A stretch of 64,000 nucleotides of DNA from an uncultured Mollicutes bacterium (GCA_900539865.1 UQDS01000003.1:1-64000); one strand, 5' to 3'. Numbered from the stretch's first letter, positions 36,474 through 46,230 are shown. The notes: a model not told the origin generated them from the letters alone. Made by a program: numbers and translations.

Positions 36474-37748
36474 ATGAAAAAAAGATTTGCAGTTTCGATG
36501 CTCGCTTTAGCATCATTAGCCTTAGTCGCTTGCGGCGGCGGTGAATCCACCGATAAACCGACTGAAAAGCCGACTGAACCTGTCGGAACCAAAGACACTA
36601 TCGTTATCGGTTCTCCGACAACCAACCACGCTTTTGTTCAGAAGCAGGTTAACGATTTCTTAAAGGCCGAAGGTCTTGACGCCAAATATGAAGTCAAGAT
36701 GTATGACCTCAACGAAACCGAAGTCAACAACATCACCGACTGGTCCGCTCCGACTGCTCCGGACATCTATTCTTTCCCGTCCGATGTTCTCGGCAAACTC
36801 AAGGGTAATGGTGCCGTTTCTGTCGTTCCGGATGCTTTCGTTGATGAAATGAAGGCCAACTTCAATGAAACCGCTGTTGGTGCTGCTACCATCGGTCAGG
36901 ATGTCTATGGCTATCCTTTCTCTGGTGATAACGGCTACTTCCTCTATTACAACAAGGATATTGTTGCTGAAAATCAGACTGACACTGTCGACAATATCGT
37001 CGCCGCTTGCGCTGCTCAGGGCACCAAGTTCGCTTACGCTCTTGATACTGACTCCACCTTCTTCTCCATCGGTACTTTCATGTCCTTTGGTTCTAGATAC
37101 GAAGTCAAGCTCAACAAGGACGGAACTTTCGCTTCTGCTTCTTCCACTTTCGCTGATGCCACTGGTATCAAAGCCGCTGAAGGTGTCTACAACCTCCTTC
37201 ACAACGAAAATATCATCACCACTCATAAGGGTGGCCGTGATGTCGCTCCGACCAAAGCCAACAAGATCGGTGCTATCGTTGAAGGTTCTTGGAAGTATGA
37301 TGCTTACAAGAAAGAATTAGGCGATAAGTTAGGCCTTTGCAAACTCCCGACCATCACTGTCGGTGAAGAAACAAAGAACCTTTCTTCCTTCTTAGGTTAC
37401 AAGATTTATGGCGTCAACGATAAGAAGTCTGCTGAAAACTCTGAAAGACTCATCGCTCTCCATAAGGTCGCTAACTTCTTAGCCTCCGAAAAGACTCAGG
37501 AAGCCAGATTCGATGAACTCACTGTCATCCCGACCAACAAGAAGGTTGCTGCCAGCGAAAAAGTCAAATCCTCCGACCTCGCTCAGGCTCTCTTCACCCA
37601 GTCTGAATTCTCTGTTGCTCAGACCATCACTCCGAACCAGATTTGGACAGCTGCTGCCACTGCTGTTGATTCCTTAAAGACCAGCAATGACTTCGCTGCC
37701 ATCATGAAGACCTTTGATGAAACCATCAAAGCTTCCACTGGTTTCTAA
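36474..37748 (+). CDS. malE: Maltodextrin-binding lipoprotein of ABC transporter
   Basis: The 424-residue protein has a lipoprotein signal peptide with lipobox LVAC, the lipidated residue being Cys20, then a Gly/Thr/Pro-rich linker. The mature part follows the family-1 extracellular solute-binding pattern, including YGYPFSGDNGYFLYYNKD. Position among maltose-type permeases, amylase and malQ supports a maltodextrin ligand. A GGGGG-containing ribosome site and biased codons suggest high expression, and the hairpin after the stop may raise its level over the permeases. Confidence 0.9.
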   Translation: MKKRFAVSMLALASLALVACGGGESTDKPTEKPTEPVGTKDTIVIGSPTTNHAFVQKQVNDFLKAEGLDAKYEVKMYDLNETEVNNITDWSAPTAPDIYSFPSDVLGKLKGNGAVSVVPDAFVDEMKANFNETAVGAATIGQDVYGYPFSGDNGYFLYYNKDIVAENQTDTVDNIVAACAAQGTKFAYALDTDSTFFSIGTFMSFGSRYEVKLNKDGTFASASSTFADATGIKAAEGVYNLLHNENIITTHKGGRDVAPTKANKIGAIVEGSWKYDAYKKELGDKLGLCKLPTITVGEETKNLSSFLGYKIYGVNDKKSAENSERLIALHKVANFLASEKTQEARFDELTVIPTNKKVAASEKVKSSDLAQALFTQSEFSVAQTITPNQIWTAAATAVDSLKTSNDFAAIMKTFDETIKASTGF

Positions 37749-37764
37749 GCCTATCTCAATCAAT

Positions 37765-37798
37765 AATATTAGGAGAGCGTATTCGCTCTCCTAATATT
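37765..37798 (+). terminator. Intercistronic hairpin between malE and malF
   Basis: AATATTAGGAGAGCG and its exact complement form a 15-bp stem around TATT, followed by TATTTTG. The weak T-run suggests partial termination and 3' protection of the malE message, a usual way to make more binding protein than permease. Confidence 0.8.
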
Positions 37799-37903
37799 TA
37801 TTTTGTGCTAAAAAAGAAACTTAAATTTTTTATAAAAATTGTTTATATATATTTTTATCAAATTTAAGCGATTATTCCGCTATTAAAATAAGGAGGAGAA
37901 ACT

Positions 37904-39490
37904 ATGGCTGACAATAAAAATCTCGTTTTAGAAAGCCAGCTAGAATATCTTTCGTTAAGCAAACCCAAAAAGATTCTCTATCGATTCACTCATTTTTTTA
38001 CAAACATTCCCAAAAAGATTAGTCGTAGTGTACAATCAGTTCCTTCTAAAGCAAGAAAAAGCTCTCGTGGCATCGCGGGTATTTTCCGCAATATCTACAG
38101 AGCTGCTGTAGACGGCGATTGGAAAACACGTTTATCTTTCGCTGTCATGGGTTTTGGTCAGGTGACAAGACATCAAATGATTCGCGGTGTACTCAATTTC
38201 CTCTTTGAAATTGTCTACATCTTATTCATGATTACTGTCGGTGGTCCCGCATTGAGCCAGATGCATAATTTAGGTAGCATCGCATACGGAAGTTATACCG
38301 AAATCAATGATATTTTAAATATTATTGTTCCTGTCTTTTACGATAACTCGTTTACAATTTTACTTTATTCTCTCTTTGCCATTGCAATGACACTTTTGCT
38401 TGCCGTTTTATGGTACGGACAAATTAAAGATAGTAAATTGTTACAAGATAACGAAGAAATCGGTCATTACGAGTCTGACAAAAACACACTGAAAGGTGTA
38501 TTAGATAAGGATTACGCAAAGACACTTTTATTCATTCCGATCGGAACACTTGTGATATTCACTGTTCTTCCGATGGTCATGATGGTCCTTATCGCATTTA
38601 CGAACTACGACTATATGCATAACGCCACAACCGCAAAAGATACCCTTTTCGATTGGGTCGGTATGTATAACTTCGCCACTATCTTCACCAAAATTTCCAG
38701 CGAATCGAACAATATTGTATTAACAGTATTCCTTCAGGTTTTGCTTTGGACATTGATATGGGCTTTCTGTGCTACTTTTTCCAATTACTTCTTAGGTATG
38801 ATTGTCGCTATGATCATCAATACCAAGGGTATTAAGTTAAAGAAACTTTGGAGAACTGTTCTCATCACCACAATTGCTGTTCCTAACTTCATTTCATTGC
38901 TGTTGATTTCGAGCATGTTAGCCGATAACGGTTTGGTTAACTCCTTACTACAATCTTGGGGATGGACAGAAACAACGATTAAGTTCCTCACTGACCCTGT
39001 CATCGCCAAAATCACCATTATCTTAGTCAATACATGGTGCGGTATTCCTTACTCCATGTTAGTCTGCACAGGCTTATTGATGAATATTCCTGAAGACTTA
39101 TATGAATCTGCAAAAATCGACGGTGCCTCTCCGACAAAGATGTATATGAAGATCACTTTGCCTTACATGCTCTTTGTCACTGGTCCGTATCTCATTTCAC
39201 AATTTGTTGGCAACATCAACAACTTCAACGTCATTTACTTCTTATCTGGCGGTGGTCCTTCCTTCGCCTCAGCCTTTATCGGACAACAGTTACCTTCACT
39301 CATCACCTCTTCTGGTGTCGGTCAAACAGACTTGTTAATCACTTGGATTTACAAACTGAGTACAAACAACTCCTTTGACTATGGTGTCGCTTCTGTTCTT
39401 GGCTTGTTGATCTTTGCCCTTGTCGCTTTCTTCTCTCTTATCTTCTATAACAGAAGTTCTGCCGTTCAGGATGAGGAGGCCTTCCAATAA
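37904..39490 (+). CDS. malF: Maltodextrin ABC transporter permease MalF-type
   Basis: The 528-residue protein starts with about 90 hydrophilic, basic residues before the first membrane segments, longer than usual. About eight hydrophobic segments follow. The EAA loop that contacts the ATPase is YESAKIDGASPTKMYMKITLP, split here as residues near 405. An AGGAGGAG ribosome site precedes the ATG. The stop overlaps the malG start by one base (TAATG), so the two permease subunits are translationally coupled. Confidence 0.9.
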   Translation: MADNKNLVLESQLEYLSLSKPKKILYRFTHFFTNIPKKISRSVQSVPSKARKSSRGIAGIFRNIYRAAVDGDWKTRLSFAVMGFGQVTRHQMIRGVLNFLFEIVYILFMITVGGPALSQMHNLGSIAYGSYTEINDILNIIVPVFYDNSFTILLYSLFAIAMTLLLAVLWYGQIKDSKLLQDNEEIGHYESDKNTLKGVLDKDYAKTLLFIPIGTLVIFTVLPMVMMVLIAFTNYDYMHNATTAKDTLFDWVGMYNFATIFTKISSESNNIVLTVFLQVLLWTLIWAFCATFSNYFLGMIVAMIINTKGIKLKKLWRTVLITTIAVPNFISLLLISSMLADNGLVNSLLQSWGWTETTIKFLTDPVIAKITIILVNTWCGIPYSMLVCTGLLMNIPEDLYESAKIDGASPTKMYMKITLPYMLFVTGPYLISQFVGNINNFNVIYFLSGGGPSFASAFIGQQLPSLITSSGVGQTDLLITWIYKLSTNNSFDYGVASVLGLLIFALVAFFSLIFYNRSSAVQDEEAFQ

Positions 39491-40398
39491 TGAACAACGA
39501 AAAGAAACTCAATTATCGTTCACATAAAAGAGCAATTCTCACCAAAAACATCATCATTTATACCGTCCTCATTCTCCTTAGTGTTTTCTGGCTTATTCCC
39601 TTTGTTTATTTGTTAGGTCAATCCTTCTCTAGCTCTTATGCGCCTCGTTTCTTCTTCCCTCTCATCAACCCTTCCGAAGATTTGCTCGCGCAAGGTTATC
39701 CTTACTTTACCTTTGATAACTATGTCAAACTCTTTACCGATGATATTTATCATTTCGGCATTTGGTATAAAAACACCTTGATTATTACCTCGGTTACTTG
39801 TGTTATTGAAACCGTCTTAGTTCTCGGTACTTCTTATGCCTTCTCTCGTCTCCGTTTCAAACTCCGTAAGCCTTTGATGAAACTCATCCTTGTCTTGAGT
39901 ATGTTCCCTGGCTTCTTAAGCATGATCATCATCTATTCCATTCTCAAGCTCATCGGCCTTAACGGTAACATCTATTCTTTGATTCTTATCTACATCGGCG
40001 GTTCCGCCATGCAGTATTACATCGCCAAAGGTTTCTTCGACACAATCCCTCGTTCCCTTGATGAAGCAGCCATGATTGATGGTGCCAACAAAAACACCAT
40101 CTTCTTCCGCGTCATCATGCCTCTTTCTAAGCCGATTGTTGTCTACACTGCCTTAATCACATTCACCGGTCCTTGGGGCGACTTCATGCTTCCGAACTTC
40201 TTGGCCGGTGGCACCGATGAGGCGAGAACTGTTGCGGTCGGTCTTTGGAGAATTGTCAACGACTTGACCAACCGTGCTGTCTACTTCCCCTTCTTCTGCG
40301 CTGGCGCAGTATTTGTCTCTGTCCCGATTATGATTCTCTTCTTCTGGTTACAAAGATACTATGTAGAAGGTATCACCGGCGGCGCTGTCAAGGGTTAA
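39490..40398 (+). CDS. malG: Maltodextrin ABC transporter permease MalG-type
   Basis: The 302-residue protein has six hydrophobic segments, and the EAA loop DEAAMIDGANKNTIFFRVI near residue 193 followed by MPLSKP. The C-terminus LQRYYVEGITGGAVKG is characteristic of MalG-type permeases. It pairs with MalF to form the membrane channel. Start is set by the one-base overlap with malF and a GATGAGGAGG ribosome site inside malF. Confidence 0.93.
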   Translation: MNNEKKLNYRSHKRAILTKNIIIYTVLILLSVFWLIPFVYLLGQSFSSSYAPRFFFPLINPSEDLLAQGYPYFTFDNYVKLFTDDIYHFGIWYKNTLIITSVTCVIETVLVLGTSYAFSRLRFKLRKPLMKLILVLSMFPGFLSMIIIYSILKLIGLNGNIYSLILIYIGGSAMQYYIAKGFFDTIPRSLDEAAMIDGANKNTIFFRVIMPLSKPIVVYTALITFTGPWGDFMLPNFLAGGTDEARTVAVGLWRIVNDLTNRAVYFPFFCAGAVFVSVPIMILFFWLQRYYVEGITGGAVKG

Positions 40399-40403
40399 AC
40401 AAG

Positions 40404-42086
40404 ATGAAAGCGTACAAATTACTTTTGTTGCTTCCGCTCTTGTTGGCTTCTTGTGGGACAACAGATACTTCCGGATCCATCTCTGATTCTTCCGGAAGCA
40501 ATGATACCCCCACCGCTCCAGAAACCTCTACACTTCCCGAAAATGCTTTTGTCAACGAAAAGGTCGAGTACAAAATCAGCGATGACAACTATCGTAACTT
40601 CTATGAAATATTTGTCTCTTCCTTTGCAGATAGCAACGGAGATGGCATCGGTGATCTTAACGGAATCACCACGAAGCTCGATTATCTTCACGACTTAGGC
40701 TACACCGGAATTTGGCTGACTCCGATCTTTGATTCCCCTACTTATCACAAATATGATGCGAAAGATTATTTCAAAATCGATCCGACCTTCGGAACGATGG
40801 ATGATCTTAAAAATCTCGTTTCCAAAGCTCACAGCTTAGACATCAAAGTCATCTTAGATGGCGTGTTCAATCACTCCTCGAATACCAATCGTTGGTTTGA
40901 AAAAGCGTTGCTTGCTCACTCCAAAAAATTAGAGGGAAAACCGCTCGACGAAGAAGAAAAGAACTTCGAAAACCTCTATCGTTTCTTCGATACTCAGCAA
41001 GAAGCAGACGCTTCTTATTGCAGATACTCTCGCGCTGGTGGTAACGATTTCTTCTATGAATGTAATTTTGACAATGGTATGCCGGAATTCAACTTTGATT
41101 CCGAATACACTTATACATTAATTGAAAGCATCATCGACTTCTACATGTCTCCTGAAATCGATATCGATGGTTTCCGTCTAGATGCTGTGAAGTATTTCAA
41201 GCTGAACAACGTGGAAGAAAATGTCAAAATCTTATCTCGAATCAACAAAATGGTGAAAGATAATGATCCAAATGGCTATGTCATTGGCGAATGCTATGAC
41301 AGTTCTCCCGTCATCAAGAATTACTATAAGAGTGATGTCGATTCTTATTTCTGGTTTCCGGCCACTTATGACAGCGGTATGTTCCGTACTGCTATGACCG
41401 ATTATAACGGCGGAAATAAAGGTTATTACTATCGTGGTCTTGTCGAGATGGAAAACGCAAGCGGAGATCATATCCCTGCTCCTTTCTTAGATAATCACGA
41501 CATGTCTCGTCTTTCCATGACAAACGACCCTTATGAAGTGACAAAGTTCCGTCTTGGCATGCTTGCCACCTTAAAAGGAACTACATTCCATTACTATGGT
41601 GATGAAATCGGTATGTCTTCTATCGTCGGTCATGGTGATGCAAACTATAGAACCCATTATTATTGGGATGATGAAACTCACGAAATGGAAACAAATGATG
41701 CACCCGGAGCTTCTCCGCAAGTGCAAAATCATCCGGGCGCAAAACAACAGCTCGCAGATGAGAATTCGATATTGAATTACACAAAGAAAGTCAATCACTT
41801 ACGTCTTGCTTATCCTTTCATCGCACGCGGTGAAACTGTCTTGCCAGATGAAAGCGATGATAACCTCAACAATAAGGCTAGCCAAGGATTGATGATTGTG
41901 AAAAAGAAATATCAGCAAAAAAATTATAAGATTGTCTTAAATTTCGCTGCGAAAAAAGAACACACCTACGATGTTGGAAACTACACTCCCAAAGCTGTCG
42001 TAACGCTCAGAAACGATCAATATGCAATCTACAAAGATTCTCTTCTGACTTTACCGGCATACTCTATCGCCGTCTTAGAAGAATGA
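40404..42086 (+). CDS. Surface alpha-amylase lipoprotein (GH13)
   Basis: I choose ATG 40404 because it gives a perfect lipoprotein signal (MKAYKLLLLLPLLLASC, lipidated Cys17); the longer frame overlaps malG. The 560-residue enzyme has GH13 blocks GIGDLNGI, DGVFNHSS, DGFRLDAVKYF (nucleophile Asp260), GECYD (acid/base Glu296) and LDNHDMS (Asp366). It would cut starch or maltodextrin at the cell surface and feed the adjacent ABC transporter. There is no Shine-Dalgarno sequence in the 5-nt gap after malG, so translation is probably coupled. Confidence 0.92.
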   Translation: MKAYKLLLLLPLLLASCGTTDTSGSISDSSGSNDTPTAPETSTLPENAFVNEKVEYKISDDNYRNFYEIFVSSFADSNGDGIGDLNGITTKLDYLHDLGYTGIWLTPIFDSPTYHKYDAKDYFKIDPTFGTMDDLKNLVSKAHSLDIKVILDGVFNHSSNTNRWFEKALLAHSKKLEGKPLDEEEKNFENLYRFFDTQQEADASYCRYSRAGGNDFFYECNFDNGMPEFNFDSEYTYTLIESIIDFYMSPEIDIDGFRLDAVKYFKLNNVEENVKILSRINKMVKDNDPNGYVIGECYDSSPVIKNYYKSDVDSYFWFPATYDSGMFRTAMTDYNGGNKGYYYRGLVEMENASGDHIPAPFLDNHDMSRLSMTNDPYEVTKFRLGMLATLKGTTFHYYGDEIGMSSIVGHGDANYRTHYYWDDETHEMETNDAPGASPQVQNHPGAKQQLADENSILNYTKKVNHLRLAYPFIARGETVLPDESDDNLNNKASQGLMIVKKKYQQKNYKIVLNFAAKKEHTYDVGNYTPKAVVTLRNDQYAIYKDSLLTLPAYSIAVLEE

Positions 42087-42104
42087 CAAAGGAGATTAAT
42101 CAAA

Positions 42105-44660
42105 ATGGCTAATCTAAAACTTGAACATATTTACAAAGTCTACCCTAATGGAACAAAAGCCGTCAATGACTTTTCATTAGATATCAAAAACGGTGAATTT
42201 ATCGTCTTCGTCGGTCCTTCCGGCTGCGGTAAGTCCACAACATTACGTATGATTGCCGGTTTGGAAGAAATCACCGCCGGCGAACTCTATATCGATTCGA
42301 CTATTGTCAATGATATGGAACCTAAGGATAGAGATATCGCAATGGTTTTCCAAAACTATGCGCTTTATCCGCACATGACCGTTTATGAAAACATGGCATT
42401 CGGTCTCCGTTTACGCCATGTTCCTAACGATGTCATCCAAGAAAAAGTTCTCTGGGCCGCTGATATTTTAGACATCCGTGATTATCTCGACAGAAAGCCG
42501 AGAAATATGTCCGGTGGTCAAAGACAGCGTGTCTCTTTAGGTAGAGCGATTTTACGTGACCCTAAGGTCATGCTTTTAGACGAACCTCTCTCTAACCTCG
42601 ACGCCAAATTGAGAGCGTCCATGAGAACGGAGATCGCCAAGCTTCACCAAAAGCTTAAAACTACTTTCATTTATGTCACTCACGACCAGACCGAAGCTAT
42701 GACTTTGGGTGATCGTGTCGTCGTTATGAAAGCTGGTAGAATTCAGCAGGTCGACACTCCTAAGAACCTTTATAACTTCCCTGGCAATAAATTCGTCGCC
42801 GGCTTTATCGGCACTCCTCAGATGAACTTCTTCGACTGCTCTTTAAAGAGAGATGGCGAAAAAGTCACCATCCACATCGATATCAACAACACCGATATTG
42901 TCATCGATTACAATTACCTCATCAAGGTTTTACCTCAATTCTTAGATGGTAACCATCCGCTTACTTTAGGTGTCCGTTGCGAACACGTTCTCCTCGCGGA
43001 CGAGAATGAAGCGAATACTATTCCTGTTAAGATTTCGCACTTCGAAGAACTCGGTTCTGAATGTCTCATCTACGGAAATATCACAAATGATGAAAAGGTC
43101 TCTTCTTCAGAAGGTCAGATCATCATCCGTGTGAAAGATGTCGACAATCTCTCAGTCGATCAGACCATCTTTGTCAAACTCGATTTGAATCACATCTATT
43201 TCTTCGATAAAGAAACTGAAAAGACCATCACTCCAAGAGTCCCTGAATATAACTCTTTAAACGCTTTTGTCAAAGACAACAAGATCAACGTACTTGGACA
43301 TGACTTTGTTCTTCCGAACGTTCTCCATGTTGCTGATGTCGATGGTTGCGAATTACACGTTCCTGTCAACGCCTTTACCTTAGGTGTCGAAGATGGCATC
43401 GAAGCAAAAGTCATTGAAATTGAAGAAATCAATGATACAAAGCTCATTCACCTCTTTGCTCACAACCGCGTTTTCTTCCTTCAGGAAAAGGCAGATGTCT
43501 CTGTCGGAGACGTGGTCAAAGTCGGTTTAGACTTCACTCGTTTAACCCTCGTTGATCAAAACAAAGAAGTGATCTTCTCCCCGATTACTGAAAGAGATTG
43601 CTTTGACAGCACCTTCCTCAACTATGAAACTGTTATGGCAAGTAACCCTAACCCAGAGTTTGAAGCTTACAAGCAAGCGAAGATTGAAGAAGCTTCCAAA
43701 ACAGCGGATGCTTTAATCGCAGCGGAACAAGCTCGTTTTGATGCTGAAATTGAAAACTTATCCACTGTTGATGTAAAAGCAGAATTCGAGAAGAAAGCCG
43801 CTGAATTCGAAGCTTTAGATAAAGAAGCAATCGAAAAGATTTACGCTTTGAGAGAACAAACTGCAGCAGAAAAGAAAGAACTCTCTGAAAACTTCAAGAA
43901 GGCAAAGAAAGAAGAAAAAGAGAAAAACGACGCTCTCTTTGCTGAAAAGAAGAGAAAAGAAATCGAAGATTTCAAACGTTTCAAAGAGAACAACAAAGAC
44001 AAAGTTGCTCTCAAGAGACGTACCGATGAATATCATATTTTCAAAGATAACTTTGCCACAGAAAAAGAGAATACATTAAATCTCATCGTCAACGGCATGA
44101 CAATGGAATATGAATCCAAGAGTTCTGCTCTCACCGCCGCTTGCAGAAGATCTGTTGATCTTCTCAAGAAAGAAATGCAGGAAAGAAGAAAGACATTAAA
44201 GCATCTCCAGAATCCCAAAGCATTCCTTGAAAAGGAACACGTCAAGAAAGTAAAAGAATTGTTACTCAAGAAGAAAGAAGCAGTTAAATTTGCCAGTTTC
44301 ATCTTCTTCTTTAAGTTACCCGGTTCTTATTATCCTTTGGCTGCCGAACTCATTGCAAACAAGCTCATCCAAGGTTTAGGAACTCGTGTCTTTACCAAGA
44401 ACTTCTACATCGAAATGCCTCATGATGGATATGAAATTGTCGAGGAAGACAACAATTGCTTCCACGCGGTTGTCGAAGAAAATCTCGATTATGGAAACAT
44501 CTACTTCATCCGTCTTTCTTACACCGGCGTCAATGGTGAGAAGTTATACTTCTATCTCAAGAACGATAAACCGTTTGAAATCGGAACAAAACTTAATCTT
44601 AAGTTTGATATTACAAAGTCTCAAATCACAGAAACTGATATGAATATCAGACTTTATTAA
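42105..44660 (+). CDS. MsmK/MalK-type ABC ATPase with second TOBE, coiled coil and third TOBE-like domain
   Basis: The 851-residue protein is more than twice the usual 360-380. Residues 1-370 form a normal carbohydrate ABC ATPase: P-loop GPSGCGKS 37-44, MSGGQ 135-139, LLDEP 157-161, His193, then a TOBE domain. Residues about 385-490 resemble a second TOBE/OB unit. Residues about 515-725 are Glu/Lys/Ala-rich and predicted coiled coil. The end (about 770-851) again looks TOBE-like, ending LNLKFDITKS. The frame is open throughout with uniform codon use, so the extension is part of the protein. It powers the MalFG channel; the role of the extension is unknown. Confidence 0.9.
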   Translation: MANLKLEHIYKVYPNGTKAVNDFSLDIKNGEFIVFVGPSGCGKSTTLRMIAGLEEITAGELYIDSTIVNDMEPKDRDIAMVFQNYALYPHMTVYENMAFGLRLRHVPNDVIQEKVLWAADILDIRDYLDRKPRNMSGGQRQRVSLGRAILRDPKVMLLDEPLSNLDAKLRASMRTEIAKLHQKLKTTFIYVTHDQTEAMTLGDRVVVMKAGRIQQVDTPKNLYNFPGNKFVAGFIGTPQMNFFDCSLKRDGEKVTIHIDINNTDIVIDYNYLIKVLPQFLDGNHPLTLGVRCEHVLLADENEANTIPVKISHFEELGSECLIYGNITNDEKVSSSEGQIIIRVKDVDNLSVDQTIFVKLDLNHIYFFDKETEKTITPRVPEYNSLNAFVKDNKINVLGHDFVLPNVLHVADVDGCELHVPVNAFTLGVEDGIEAKVIEIEEINDTKLIHLFAHNRVFFLQEKADVSVGDVVKVGLDFTRLTLVDQNKEVIFSPITERDCFDSTFLNYETVMASNPNPEFEAYKQAKIEEASKTADALIAAEQARFDAEIENLSTVDVKAEFEKKAAEFEALDKEAIEKIYALREQTAAEKKELSENFKKAKKEEKEKNDALFAEKKRKEIEDFKRFKENNKDKVALKRRTDEYHIFKDNFATEKENTLNLIVNGMTMEYESKSSALTAACRRSVDLLKKEMQERRKTLKHLQNPKAFLEKEHVKKVKELLLKKKEAVKFASFIFFFKLPGSYYPLAAELIANKLIQGLGTRVFTKNFYIEMPHDGYEIVEEDNNCFHAVVEENLDYGNIYFIRLSYTGVNGEKLYFYLKNDKPFEIGTKLNLKFDITKSQITETDMNIRLY

Positions 44661-44671
44661 GGAGGTAACCT

Positions 44672-45346
44672 ATGAAAAAACGTCTTTCATTATGGTTATT
44701 CCCCTTTGTACTATTGGCTTCTTGCTCCTCTTATGATCCCACCATTTTCATCAACGGGGTAAAAGAAGTTGTTTCCACATTTGAAACTCCGACTGAAACC
44801 ACCTACACCGTTGTCCCCAAAGGCCACGTCGTCAAATTCAACGAGTTCTACAATTGGGAAGATAACTCCTTTGATGTTCCCTCTGGAGAAGTTAAAAAAG
44901 AAGTCGACGAGAATGGTAATGAAGTCACAACCGAAATCGATCTCGGTGAATCCTATGCTTCCAGTCTCCCTATTCGACTCAACTTGCAAAACTTCTATCC
45001 CGAAGATGATACAAAGGAAACGCCAACAGAATATGCCTATGGTATCTTCAGCTATGTCTTAGGATATAATGCGGATCACATCCACTTCATGGATTACAAG
45101 ACTGAAGATGGAAACCTTGTGTTATTCATTAAAAATGTTTCTAAACCATTATCTATGAATAACGTCATTGTTCCTAACGGCCCCTCTAAACCAAAGCCGG
45201 TCAAAGTATATGCTCGTTTCAATATCACTGCGACCTACAACAGCAAAGGTCTTCTCATTCAAGAAGATATCAAGACTGTCAACTACAAAACCGATCCCGC
45301 CGAGAGAACTGTCGATTATGTAGTCGATTACACTTATCATGCATAA
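44672..45346 (+). CDS. Unknown lipoprotein in the glucan operon
   Basis: The 224-residue protein has a signal peptide with lipobox LLASC (Cys18) and a strong AAGGAGG ribosome site. The mature part is mostly beta-type sequence with acidic segments and no recognised domain. Its C-terminal pattern NSKGLLIQED...Y resembles that of the next lipoprotein, so the two may be distant relatives. Position after the ATPase gene suggests a surface accessory to glucan capture, but this is inference. Confidence 0.75.
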   Translation: MKKRLSLWLFPFVLLASCSSYDPTIFINGVKEVVSTFETPTETTYTVVPKGHVVKFNEFYNWEDNSFDVPSGEVKKEVDENGNEVTTEIDLGESYASSLPIRLNLQNFYPEDDTKETPTEYAYGIFSYVLGYNADHIHFMDYKTEDGNLVLFIKNVSKPLSMNNVIVPNGPSKPKPVKVYARFNITATYNSKGLLIQEDIKTVNYKTDPAERTVDYVVDYTYHA

Positions 45347-46106
45347 ATACAAATCACTTCTTTTACTACTCCCTATTCTTTTTTCAGCATCTTGCAGCAA
45401 AATCCAAGTCCCAGATAACATCTCTCAGTTCCTGTTCCCCATCAAATTCGAAGAAACAGAAAGAACAACCAAAGAGATCAAAGTCAACAACAAGACAATT
45501 ATCTATGGAAAAGATAACAAAGAAACTGGAAAGGCCGAATATACTATTCTTGCCTCTCGCGGTCAACAAGAAGACTATCAGTATACAAAAATTGAAAACT
45601 TTTCCGGAAATCAATGTGTCTATGACCAATCCTCTTCTCTATATCTTGCAAAAAAAGAGAGCACACTCACCTATGATGCAACAAAACAATGCTATATCTT
45701 GACCATCCTTTCCACTGGATTTGTTGATGAAGAACAAAAGAAAGAAGAAACCAAAAGCACTCAAATCAATTACACGGAAGTTGATTTCCGCGAGCAGATT
45801 GATATGAAGCTTTTCTACTCTACTGAAGTTGAAGAGTATAAATTAGGCGGATTATACTATGCGGATTTCTTCAGACGAAACCTCAACGCAGTAAAGTACT
45901 TTTCCATCCAAGAAGATCAATTCGTTTATAGTGTCATTAATAAACCTTATAAACAAGGTTCTCAAAAGGCGCTCATTTCCGAAACGATTAAAATGAATCA
46001 TTCCGGATTACTTGACTCGCTTTATGTAAAAGTCGTCAACCAAGACACTGGCGACTACAGCATCGGCGAGATGAACGCACTCTATAACGAAAATATCCAT
46101 TCATAA
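45339..46106 (+). CDS. Second unknown lipoprotein in the glucan operon
   Basis: The 255-residue protein overlaps the previous gene by 8 nt. The signal peptide ends with lipobox SASC (Cys19). The mature part is beta-rich with a NHSGLLDSLYVKV segment similar in pattern to the upstream lipoprotein; a LolA/LppX-like fold is possible but unproven. It is the last gene of the operon and is followed by a strong terminator. Confidence 0.75.
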   Translation: MHKYKSLLLLLPILFSASCSKIQVPDNISQFLFPIKFEETERTTKEIKVNNKTIIYGKDNKETGKAEYTILASRGQQEDYQYTKIENFSGNQCVYDQSSSLYLAKKESTLTYDATKQCYILTILSTGFVDEEQKKEETKSTQINYTEVDFREQIDMKLFYSTEVEEYKLGGLYYADFFRRNLNAVKYFSIQEDQFVYSVINKPYKQGSQKALISETIKMNHSGLLDSLYVKVVNQDTGDYSIGEMNALYNENIHS

Positions 46107-46112
46107 TTTAAT

Positions 46113-46165
46113 AGAGGTGTTTGATTTCGTTCCCCCTGACGAAATCAAAACACCTCTTTTTTCTA
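46113..46165 (+). terminator. Terminator of the glucan operon
   Basis: AGAGGTGTTTGATTTCG and CGAAATCAAAACACCTCT form a stem of about 17 bp with one bulge, followed by TTTTTTCT. Confidence 0.92.
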
Positions 46166-46168
46166 TTG

Positions 46169-46197
46169 TTGATGATAATTGATTCGCTTGCTATAAT
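46169..46197 (+). promoter_or_regulatory. Promoter with extended -10 upstream of the 46289 gene
   Basis: TTGATG (46169-46174), a 17-bp spacer ending in TGC, and TATAAT (46192-46197) give both a -35 and an extended -10. Confidence 0.75.
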
Positions 46198-46230
46198 ACA
46201 AATAACATTACATAACAATCACCGGAAAAT

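Noticed and set aside
40245..40403. 53-residue N-terminal extension of the alpha-amylase
   Set aside because: It overlaps malG in another frame and would bury the perfect lipoprotein signal peptide that begins at 40404.
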